Positions 52,458 through 59,383 of a stretch of DNA of 64,000 nt are shown piece after piece. The notes under the pieces were generated by a model. It worked only from the letters and a program-made list of their open reading frames with translations. It was not told the DNA's origin and searched no databases. Source of the stretch: CAZFHA01 sp964518595 (GTDB taxonomy: Bacteria; Bacillota; Clostridia; Saccharofermentanales; Saccharofermentanaceae); assembly GCA_964518595.1 (NCBI GenBank), contig CAZFHA010000007.1, forward strand, positions 84,712 through 148,711, in the 5' to 3' direction. How positions within the stretch are numbered: position 1 is the stretch's first letter; every line of letters starts with the position of its first letter. Position numbers and translations under genes: made by a program.

Positions 52458-52485
52458 TTGATAGCCTTCAAACCATTACTATACT
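52458..52485 (+). promoter_or_regulatory. Promoter of pyk
   Basis: TTGATA (52458-52463), 16-bp spacer, TATACT (52480-52485). The start of transcription would be near 52492, only about 20 nt before the ATG at 52512, so the leader is short. Confidence 0.65.
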
Positions 52486-52511
52486 GAAAAATATGAAAAA
52501 GGTGTGTTGTT

Positions 52512-54269
52512 ATGAGAAAAACAAAAATAATCTGTACCGTAGGACCGGCTTCCGAATCTGAAGAGGTATTGCGACAATTAATGATTGCCGGAATGAATGT
52601 CTGTCGACTAAATTTTTCCCACGGAACTCACGAGGAGCACAAAATCAGAATTGAGCGTATCAAGAAGTTACGAGACGAGCTTAAGCTACCAGTGGCACTC
52701 CTCTTAGATACAAAAGGACCCGAAATTCGCACCGGCACCTTTAACGGCGGTAAAGCCGTTCTGGTTGAAGGTGAAACTGTTGTTATACGTCATCAAGACA
52801 TTTCCGGCAACAAAAATGAATTCTCCGTCACCTATAAAGACCTTGCCCACGATGTTAAAATTGGCAGCCGGGTCTTAATTGATGACGGCTTAATTGAATT
52901 ATCGGTAACCGACATCCAAAAACAAGATATTTACTGTCACGTAGAAAATGGTGGACAGGTCTCTGATAAGAAAAGCATCAATGTTCCCGGAACTGAACTT
53001 CGTTTACCGGCTCTTACCGAAAAAGATCTGGCAGATATCAAGTTTGCCATTGATAATGATTTTGATTTCATCGCTGCCTCCTTTGTGCGAAAGCCCAAAG
53101 ATGTCCAAGAGATTCGTCATGTCTTAGAAAAATATAACGGGGTAGGCATAAATATCATCGCCAAGATTGAGAATGGCGAAGGTGTATCAAACTTCGAAGA
53201 TATCCTAAAAGTGGCGGATGGAATCATGGTAGCCAGAGGCGATCTTGGTGTGGAAATTCCGGCTTCGGAGGTTCCTCTTGTTCAGAAGAAGTGTATTCAA
53301 CTGTGTCAAAATGTTGGTAAGATTTCTATTACTGCGACCCAAATGTTAGATTCTATGATGCGTAATCCCCGTCCCACCAGAGCGGAAGTCAGCGACGTGG
53401 CTAATGCTATTTTTGACGGCACCAGTGCTGTCATGTTATCTGGTGAGACTGCTGCCGGTAAATATGCCGTAGAGTCTTTAGAAATGATGGTTGAGATCGC
53501 CCGTCAGACCGAAGGTGCTATTGACTATTGGAACAATTTGCGTACTTCAAGATTTTCCATGATGTCTTCTGTAGCCAACGCCATCAGTCACGCAACCTGT
53601 ACCACCGCCATGGATTTAAACGCCAAAGCCATTGTAACCATCACCCACGCCGGACGTACGGCACGCTTGGTTTCACGTTTCAGACCCGCTTGCCCAATTA
53701 TTGCCACAACAGTTTTCCCTAGAATTCAACGCCAACTTAATCTTAGCTGGGGGGTGTGGCCAATTCTGGTAGATGAAGTTACAACCACAGATGGAATGTT
53801 TGATGTCGGTACCTCAGCAGCTAAAAATTGCGGTTTCTTATTTGATGGCGATATTATTGTAATGACTGGTGGCACACCGGTGGGAATGAGTGGAACCACC
53901 AACACCATTAAAGTTGAAGCCATCGGCCATTCTTTGGTAAATGGCAAGGGTCAACCAACCGGCTCTCCTGCTCAGACCAAAGTTACCGGAACCGTATTTG
54001 TCATTCGTGATCCGGAGCACCTACCCGCTGCTTCGGCTCTACCGGAAGAAGACACAATTTTGGTGGCACCCTATACCAACAACCAAATGTTGCCTTTGAT
54101 TCGCAAGTGTAAGGCTTTAGTCGTCGAGGACGAAGATCCCTTCAGTCATGCAGCTACTGTTGCTACCGCACTAGAAATTCCAGCAGTTCTGTCCTGTGAT
54201 AGCGCTTCTCGCCGGCTCAAAGATGGCTGGACAGTGACGATAGATATTGAGCGAGGCATTGTGTCTTAA
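52512..54269 (+). CDS. pyk: Pyruvate kinase with C-terminal PEP-utiliser-like domain
   Basis: 585 aa: final step of glycolysis, PEP to pyruvate with ATP formation. The catalytic core has KTKIICTVGPASESEEVL, NVCRLNFSHGTHEEH, LLDTKGPEIRTG, IIAKIENGEGVSNFEDI (catalytic Lys), VARGDLGVEIPASEVP and ATQMLDSMMRNPRPTRAEV. An extra C-terminal domain of about 110 aa (VTGTVFVIRDPEHLPAAS, then EDPFSHAATVATALEIPAV) is like that of Bacillus pyruvate kinases. Monocistronic between its promoter and a strong terminator. Confidence 0.95.
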   Translation: MRKTKIICTVGPASESEEVLRQLMIAGMNVCRLNFSHGTHEEHKIRIERIKKLRDELKLPVALLLDTKGPEIRTGTFNGGKAVLVEGETVVIRHQDISGNKNEFSVTYKDLAHDVKIGSRVLIDDGLIELSVTDIQKQDIYCHVENGGQVSDKKSINVPGTELRLPALTEKDLADIKFAIDNDFDFIAASFVRKPKDVQEIRHVLEKYNGVGINIIAKIENGEGVSNFEDILKVADGIMVARGDLGVEIPASEVPLVQKKCIQLCQNVGKISITATQMLDSMMRNPRPTRAEVSDVANAIFDGTSAVMLSGETAAGKYAVESLEMMVEIARQTEGAIDYWNNLRTSRFSMMSSVANAISHATCTTAMDLNAKAIVTITHAGRTARLVSRFRPACPIIATTVFPRIQRQLNLSWGVWPILVDEVTTTDGMFDVGTSAAKNCGFLFDGDIIVMTGGTPVGMSGTTNTIKVEAIGHSLVNGKGQPTGSPAQTKVTGTVFVIRDPEHLPAASALPEEDTILVAPYTNNQMLPLIRKCKALVVEDEDPFSHAATVATALEIPAVLSCDSASRRLKDGWTVTIDIERGIVS

Positions 54270-54291
54270 TTACAACATGTGTTTATTGCAT

Positions 54292-54332
54292 AGCCTAGAT
54301 AAATGGTGTCCGTTTATCTAGGCTCATTTTTT
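54292..54332 (+). terminator. Rho-independent terminator of pyk
   Basis: AGCCTAGATAAA (54292-54303) and TTTATCTAGGCT (54313-54324) form a perfect 12-bp stem with a 9-nt loop, followed by CATTTTTT. Confidence 0.93.
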
Positions 54333-54348
54333 GACGGGAGAAAGATAC

Positions 54349-55122
54349 ATGTCCTTTTCAATTTTATTTTTGGCCTTTAGTTTCTATAGCTTTTTAGGCT
54401 GGTTTACCGAGACACTTTATTGCTCGATTGGGGCGCGCAAGTTTGTTTATCGGGGATTCTTACATGGCCCGGTCTGCCCAATTTATGGTTTTGGTGCTAT
54501 AGCCATTCTACTCTGTTTAGAGCCCTTTTCTAAGTTGCCCTGGTTGGTTTTTATCCTTGGCACACTAATAGCCTCCTTACTCGAGTATTTCGTTAGCTAT
54601 TTATTAGAGAAGCTTTTCCATAAATCCTGGTGGGACTACAGTAATAAAAAATTTAACTTGAACGGGCGTATTTGCCTTTTAAACAGCCTGTTCTGGGGTA
54701 TATTAGCAATTGCTCTGGTATATTTTCTTCAACCATTTTTTATGAACCTGGCGTTGCGAATAGAATCTATCTATCTTAGTGTAATAACAGTAACCCTCTT
54801 GATTCTATTTGCTCTTGACCTCTTTCTCTCTGTACGTCAGACCTTGGATTTCAACAAGAGTATGCAAGAGATCAGCAAGTTAACCCAAAAAATTGAAAGT
54901 CTTAAGACTCAGCTTGCCCAGTCTCTTTCCAGTCTAAAAACGGATGGCAAAGAGAAACTGGAAGCCGATCTGGCAGAGCTCCTCCAGAATCGAACAGATA
55001 AGGTCAATTTGTTTTTGGCTCGCAGCAAAAGAATTCGTACAGCATTCCCTAAAATGCGTCTCCACCACAAAGACCGCATATCACTCATAGAAAGGCTTCA
55101 TTCCTACCGGAATAAGGGTTAA
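54349..55122 (+). CDS. Membrane protein, putative ABC-transporter type IV (CmpB) family
   Basis: 257 aa from the ATG at 54349, with GGGAG 8 nt upstream; the frame opens at 54331. Residues 1-165 hold about four to five helices with family motifs FYSFLGWFTETLYCSIGARKFVYRGFLHGPVCPIYGFGA (in pieces: GWFTETLY, RGFLHGPVCPIYGFG), ASLLEYFVSYLLEKLF and WWDYSNKKFNLNGRICL. Residues 170-230 form a coiled coil (MQEISKLTQKIESLKTQLA), and the tail is basic. Function is unknown despite the family name; no ABC ATPase is adjacent. Confidence 0.82.
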   Translation: MSFSILFLAFSFYSFLGWFTETLYCSIGARKFVYRGFLHGPVCPIYGFGAIAILLCLEPFSKLPWLVFILGTLIASLLEYFVSYLLEKLFHKSWWDYSNKKFNLNGRICLLNSLFWGILAIALVYFLQPFFMNLALRIESIYLSVITVTLLILFALDLFLSVRQTLDFNKSMQEISKLTQKIESLKTQLAQSLSSLKTDGKEKLEADLAELLQNRTDKVNLFLARSKRIRTAFPKMRLHHKDRISLIERLHSYRNKG

Positions 55123-55228
55123 ATTTTGCCATTGCTACCTTTTATGTTATAATGTGAGCAAATTATGTTTGCATATTAATAGGCTGAGAGAATATGATTT
55201 ATATCCCTCAGTTTTTTGAAAGGGTAAT

Positions 55229-56392
55229 ATGAAATTTATTGGAATACCAAAAACAGTTTCTCGTCGCAGCGAGAAAATCCGAGCATTCGTCGGTGGGGTT
55301 CTTCTGATAACGGTGGTGTCATTATTTATTTTTGTCGCTAAATCTTTTTTCTTTGCTCCCTCTACGATTTCAGCTCCTACGGAGAGCAGTAGTCAAGAGC
55401 CTTCGTTGTCGGCCTCTTCAGCGAATACACTTCCGGCGGTAGATGACTCCCTCACCTCTTTGAAATCGAGATCAGATGATGATCTACTGGGAACCACTGT
55501 GCCTACACTCTCTGAGGAATCAGCCTCAGCCCAGGCGGATGTTACGAATCCCCCGGTTGCTACCGCCCCTGCTGTAAGTGAAACAGCGTTGGCCTCCAGC
55601 TACTATGTTACATCGGATCTATTTATCCGCAAGGGTCCCGGCACCACCTATGAGAAAGTGGGCGAGTACGGCTACGGTGACTATATTGATGTCGTGGCCA
55701 AGACTGATAACGGTTGGTATAAGCTAGGTAACGGCAATTATGTTTTTGCAGAGTTTTTGTCCTCCGCGCCTCCTGAAACAGAGACTAGCGGTACGCTTTA
55801 TGCCACTGGAGCCGTTAATGTTCGAAGTGGTCCCGGTACTGACTTTGAAGTAACACGTAAGCTTGAGGTCGGTGAACCGATTACTGTTGTCAGTAAGACG
55901 AGTAATGGTTGGTATAAGACGGTCAAGGGAACCTATGTTAAGAAAGAGTTTTTCTCTTTTGATCCACCTTCTACCCCCACCCCAATTCCCACACCCCAAC
56001 CCACCGCAAAACCGGATAATAAGCCTAAGCCCACAGAAAAACCCAAACCTACCCCTCCACCAGCTCCCGGCCCCGGTGAAATGAAGTATTTAGGCAGTTT
56101 TAAGGTTACTTACTATGGTCCACAGAACGGTAATGTAGTGACAGCTTCCGGTGCTATCTGTGAGCATGGGGTAACATTAGCAGTAGATCCCAGCATAATC
56201 TCTTTAGGCACATCTGTTTATGTAAGCCTTAACGGGCAGCCATTCTCTATCAACAGCAATGGCGGTCATTTTAGAGCTCAAGACACGGGTGGTGCTATCA
56301 AGGGAAATATCATTGATATCTTTGTGCCATCAGAAGAAATTGCTAATCAAATGAATAATGGCATCTATGTAGATGTTTATATTGAAAGCTAA
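55229..56392 (+). CDS. Secreted/anchored SH3-domain and 3D-domain cell-wall protein
   Basis: 387 aa. An N-terminal membrane helix or uncleaved signal (about 19-45), a Ser/Thr/Pro-rich linker, then two bacterial SH3 domains: YYVTSDLFIRKGPGTTYEKVGE and LYATGAVNVRSGPGTDFEVTR, each ending in NGWYK. A Pro/Lys-rich spacer with TPTPIPTPQPTAKP-like repeats leads to a C-terminal 3D domain (GSFKVTYYGPQNG; AVDPSIISLGTSVYV; RAQDTGGAIKGNIIDIF) with its three conserved Asp. 3D domains resemble the MltA/Rpf transglycosylase fold, so peptidoglycan cleavage or germination/resuscitation is likely. Monocistronic. Confidence 0.88.
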   Translation: MKFIGIPKTVSRRSEKIRAFVGGVLLITVVSLFIFVAKSFFFAPSTISAPTESSSQEPSLSASSANTLPAVDDSLTSLKSRSDDDLLGTTVPTLSEESASAQADVTNPPVATAPAVSETALASSYYVTSDLFIRKGPGTTYEKVGEYGYGDYIDVVAKTDNGWYKLGNGNYVFAEFLSSAPPETETSGTLYATGAVNVRSGPGTDFEVTRKLEVGEPITVVSKTSNGWYKTVKGTYVKKEFFSFDPPSTPTPIPTPQPTAKPDNKPKPTEKPKPTPPPAPGPGEMKYLGSFKVTYYGPQNGNVVTASGAICEHGVTLAVDPSIISLGTSVYVSLNGQPFSINSNGGHFRAQDTGGAIKGNIIDIFVPSEEIANQMNNGIYVDVYIES

Positions 56393-56393
56393 G

Positions 56394-56437
56394 GCAACAA
56401 TTTTGCATATCCCCATAAGGATGCGGTTGTTATTTTC
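56394..56437 (+). terminator. Hairpin after the SH3-3D gene, probable terminator
   Basis: GGCAACAA and the GCAT further in pair with ATGC and GGTTGTT around CCCCATAAGG, followed by a short T-rich run (TATTTTCCC). The stem has internal mismatches. Confidence 0.5.
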
Positions 56438-56453
56438 CCTTTGCTTTCAGCAG

Positions 56454-56557
56454 TAGAAGGTCTAAGACCTTCTATATGTGAAAAATAGAACTCATGTAAT
56501 AGAAGATTCTTAACAGAATGCTGCTATTACTTTGGTTGAGCCTCTGTTTCAGAGGCT
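56454..56557 (+). other. Two compact hairpins in the RNase J leader
   Basis: TAGAAGGTC-TAA-GACCTTCTA (56454-56474) and AGCCTCTG-TTT-CAGAGGCT (56539-56557) are perfect stems with 3-nt loops. Neither has a T-tract directly after it. The second lies about 37 nt before the RNase J ATG. Leader structures of RNase genes can serve in auto-regulation. Confidence 0.55.
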
Positions 56558-56594
56558 TTACGACTTTGATTTTAAAAGCCGAAAGGATGAATAT

Positions 56595-58595
56595 ATGTTA
56601 CCAAGTAAAAAGAAAGGTGATGATCCTCTGGGATCATCCAAAAAGGCTCCTACCGACTACAATAATGCTGTGAGCTTACCCGGCAGGAGCAAGCCAACTC
56701 ACCCCCCTAAAGCTAAAGCTCCCCATCAGGGGGAAAAAAGAAGCCCTAATCCTGATACGCTGGAAAAGAGACCCTCTACGCCCAGACCTCAGAGAGACGG
56801 CAAAACTAAGCCCAATGTCCCAAAAGGAGAACGTCCTTTCCCCAGAAAAGCAGCAAAAAGTGCCCCTTTGTCCAGTCGTGAACCACTCTTTGTTGAAGGT
56901 ACGCGTACCAATAAGGACAAGCAAAAGAAGAAAGGTGCCTTGCGAGTTATTCCCTTGGGCGGTCTGGGTGAAATCGGCAAGAACATGACACTTCTGGAGT
57001 ATGGCAACGACATAATTCTCGTTGACTGCGGTATGGCCTTTCCGGAAGAAAACATGCCCGGTATTGATGCTGTTATTCAAGACTACTCCTATATTATGCA
57101 GAATAAAGAGCGGGTTCGAGGCGTCTTTCTCACCCATGGTCACGAAGACCATATTGGCGCGCTTCCCTATTTGATGAAGGATCTCAAGTGCCCCATTTAC
57201 GGCGGAAAGCTTACCATTGAACTGGTTCGTTCTAAACTACTGGACAAGGGAACCGGAACCCGTGGTATCCCCTTGCAGCAATGTCTGGCTGGTGATGTTG
57301 TTAAGGCAGGACATGGCTTTTCAGTAGAGTTTATTCGGGTTAACCACAGTATTGCTGATGCCTTTTCTTTGGCTATTCGCACACCTGTAGGCACGGTCAT
57401 TCATACCGGAGATTTCAAGATAGACTTCACACCAATTGATGGTGAACCTATTGACTTACAGCGCTTTGCTCAATATGGGCAAGAAGGTGTTTTACTTTTG
57501 TTGGCAGAAAGTACCAATGTAGAAATCCCCGGATCTTCTACCTCGGAGCGCCATGTGGGAGAATCTTTTCAGAAAATTTTCCAGAATACCTCCGGCCGTA
57601 TTATCATCGCAACCTTCTCTTCTCATGTTCACCGGATGCAACAAATTTTTACAGCCGCCGAAATGTATAACCGCAAAGTTGCACTGATTGGCCGCAGCAT
57701 GTTGAATGTTTTTGCCGCAGCTAATTCTTTAGGTTATCTCCAGATGAAACCTGGTACCCTGATTGATATTAATGAAATCGACCGTTACCAGCCGGAACAA
57801 GTGGTTATTCTTACTACCGGTAGCCAGGCAGAACCAATGTCAGCATTGAGCAGAATGGCCTTTGCCTCACATCGTTTAGTGGAAATTCATCAAGGCGATA
57901 CTGTTATTATTTCCGCTCACCCCATTCCGGGAAACGAAAAGCCTATTTACAGAGTTATTAACGAGTTATTTAAGCTAGGTGCCCATGTTATTTACGAAGA
58001 CTTGGCTGACGTGCACGTCTCTGGACATGCCTACCGCAATGAACTTATGCTTATTCATCAGTTAGTCAAACCCAAGTTCTTTATGCCCATTCATGGCGAA
58101 TACCGGATGCTCTACCGCCATGCCCAATTGGCCAAGAGCCTAGGTCATCCTTGGAATCATACTTTTTTGTTAAATAATGGTGATATTTTTGAATGCACTA
58201 AGGATATGGCGCGAATTTCAGGCTATATTAATGCCGCTCCTGTGTTGATTGATGGTTCTGGAGTAGGTGACTTAGATAATCGGGTCTTACGAGATCGGCG
58301 TTTATTAGCAGATGATGGTATCGTTTCGATTTCTTTGGTCATTGACAAAAAGAGTAACAAACTCCTGGCTACACCCTCAATTCAAGCCATGGGCTTTCTT
58401 TATGATAGTGAAGCCAAAGCCGTAATCAAGGAGTGCAGTGATAAACTGGTAACCTATGCCAATAAATGTACAACCCAGAAGAAATCCATTATTAGTCAGG
58501 CTGAATCTGGTCAAATGCGTGACTTTGTCAAAAGTCTTCTCTTTGAAAAAACCAAGAGACGCCCAATGATTATGATTTCAATCACAGATTTATAA
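56595..58595 (+). CDS. rnj: Ribonuclease J with a long basic N-terminal extension
   Basis: Endo/5'-exoribonuclease of mRNA decay and rRNA maturation. GAAAGGATG 5 nt before the ATG at 56595 sets the start (666 aa); the frame opens at 56532. Residues 1-112 are an extra disordered region rich in Lys, Pro and Arg. The normal core begins ALRVIPLGGLGEIGKNMTLLE: FLTHGHEDHIGALPYL (metal ligands), IHTGDFKIDFTPIDG, beta-CASP motifs (ATFSSHVHRMQQIF, STNVEIPGSS) and PIHGEYRMLYRHAQLA. Extensions like this are known in actinobacterial RNase J and less usual in Clostridia. A strong terminator follows. Confidence 0.93.
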   Translation: MLPSKKKGDDPLGSSKKAPTDYNNAVSLPGRSKPTHPPKAKAPHQGEKRSPNPDTLEKRPSTPRPQRDGKTKPNVPKGERPFPRKAAKSAPLSSREPLFVEGTRTNKDKQKKKGALRVIPLGGLGEIGKNMTLLEYGNDIILVDCGMAFPEENMPGIDAVIQDYSYIMQNKERVRGVFLTHGHEDHIGALPYLMKDLKCPIYGGKLTIELVRSKLLDKGTGTRGIPLQQCLAGDVVKAGHGFSVEFIRVNHSIADAFSLAIRTPVGTVIHTGDFKIDFTPIDGEPIDLQRFAQYGQEGVLLLLAESTNVEIPGSSTSERHVGESFQKIFQNTSGRIIIATFSSHVHRMQQIFTAAEMYNRKVALIGRSMLNVFAAANSLGYLQMKPGTLIDINEIDRYQPEQVVILTTGSQAEPMSALSRMAFASHRLVEIHQGDTVIISAHPIPGNEKPIYRVINELFKLGAHVIYEDLADVHVSGHAYRNELMLIHQLVKPKFFMPIHGEYRMLYRHAQLAKSLGHPWNHTFLLNNGDIFECTKDMARISGYINAAPVLIDGSGVGDLDNRVLRDRRLLADDGIVSISLVIDKKSNKLLATPSIQAMGFLYDSEAKAVIKECSDKLVTYANKCTTQKKSIISQAESGQMRDFVKSLLFEKTKRRPMIMISITDL

Positions 58596-58620
58596 CGTTT
58601 CCTCTTAGAGAAATCAATGC

Positions 58621-58654
58621 AAAGGAACGCCGAAAAAATTTGGCGTTCCTTTTT
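58621..58654 (+). terminator. Rho-independent terminator of the RNase J gene
   Basis: AAAGGAACGCC (58621-58631) pairs with GGCGTTCCTTT (58642-58652) across a 10-nt A/T loop, and the arm ends in a T-run. Confidence 0.88.
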
Positions 58655-58685
58655 GTATCCTGATTTACCTGAGAGAATAAGGGAA

Positions 58686-58714
58686 TTGTAGATGAAAAAC
58701 AGCTATGATATGAT
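58686..58714 (+). promoter_or_regulatory. Promoter of the exonuclease gene
   Basis: TTGTAG (58686-58691), 17-bp spacer, TATGAT (58709-58714). The start would be near 58721, about 60 nt before the ATG. Confidence 0.55.
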
Positions 58715-58740
58715 GAATACCTTATCAGAACTGATTCTAA

Positions 58741-58754
58741 TTAGATTAAACTAA
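58741..58754. promoter_or_regulatory. Copy of the feoAB-type near-palindrome in the exonuclease leader
   Basis: TTAGATTAAACTAA, identical over 14 bases to 42100-42113. It lies about 20 nt downstream of the predicted transcription start and 27 nt upstream of the ATG. Confidence 0.45.
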
Positions 58755-58781
58755 AATAACAAGGGTGGAGCGGAGTTAATT

Positions 58782-59345
58782 ATGAGTAAGTTTGTCGTCT
58801 TAGATACAGAAACCACCTGGGGTGACGCAGTAATGTCTATCGGTGTTGTTGTGGCCGATGCAGAGACTTTTGAGCTAATCGACAAGCGCTATTATATTCT
58901 GACTCCTTTTAAGGATCATGGTGGAATGTATAGTAGTGCATTGTATGCTCAGGGCATCATACCTGATTTGGAAGGCACCCGGGAAGAAACCATGACGGAT
59001 ATGATTCGATTTCTTGCCACTCACGGAATCAAGACTATATTTGCCTATAATGCCGCCTTTGACTACCGTCATTTACCAGAACTTTCGCTTTTTGCCTGGC
59101 ATGACATTATGAGATTGGCCGCCTATCGTCAGCATAATTCCAGGATACCCCACCATGCCGAATGCTATAGTACCGGTCGACTAAAGCGCGGCTATGGTGT
59201 AGAGAGTATTTATCGCCTGTTAAGCGAAAACACTTCCTATCGAGAAATACATAACGCTCTAACCGACGCTATGGATGAACTTGAAATCATGCGCCTATTA
59301 GACCATCGACTGGGTAAATATGCAGTCGCACGCCTTGTTGATTAA
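58782..59345 (+). CDS. DEDDh-type 3'-5' exonuclease-like protein
   Basis: 187-aa stand-alone exonuclease fold. Motif I FVVLDTETTW (Asp, Glu), motif II IFAYNAAFDYRHL (Asp), motif III HNALTDAMDELEIM (His and Asp 5 apart) give the full DEDDh set. There is no polymerase or helicase domain, so it may be an oligoribonuclease-like, RNase T-like or DNA-proofreading-like enzyme; the substrate is unknown. The ribosome binding site is a GTGGAGCGGAG-type run upstream of the ATG. It is convergent with relA and shares an upstream sequence with feoAB. Confidence 0.83.
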   Translation: MSKFVVLDTETTWGDAVMSIGVVVADAETFELIDKRYYILTPFKDHGGMYSSALYAQGIIPDLEGTREETMTDMIRFLATHGIKTIFAYNAAFDYRHLPELSLFAWHDIMRLAAYRQHNSRIPHHAECYSTGRLKRGYGVESIYRLLSENTSYREIHNALTDAMDELEIMRLLDHRLGKYAVARLVD

Positions 59346-59383
59346 TTGCCCCATGCTGCTACTCTCCCAGAGGATTATACTGG

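Larger units (their letters stand above)
52044..52511. other. Intergenic region between divergent pflB and pyk
   Basis: 468 bp without a gene. It contains an 11-bp perfect inverted repeat, ATCACTTTTGC (52212-52222) and GCAAAAGTGAT (52300-52310), separated by 77 nt. The pyk promoter lies at 52458-52485. On the minus strand TTGCTT-17-TTAAAT near 52140-52175 may serve pflB. I do not recognise the inner sequence as a known riboswitch. Confidence 0.45.

Noticed and set aside
56676..57152. 158-codon open frame antisense to the RNase J gene
   Set aside because: It is a shadow of the RNase J N-terminal extension and core; its composition follows the complementary codons and no independent signal is visible.
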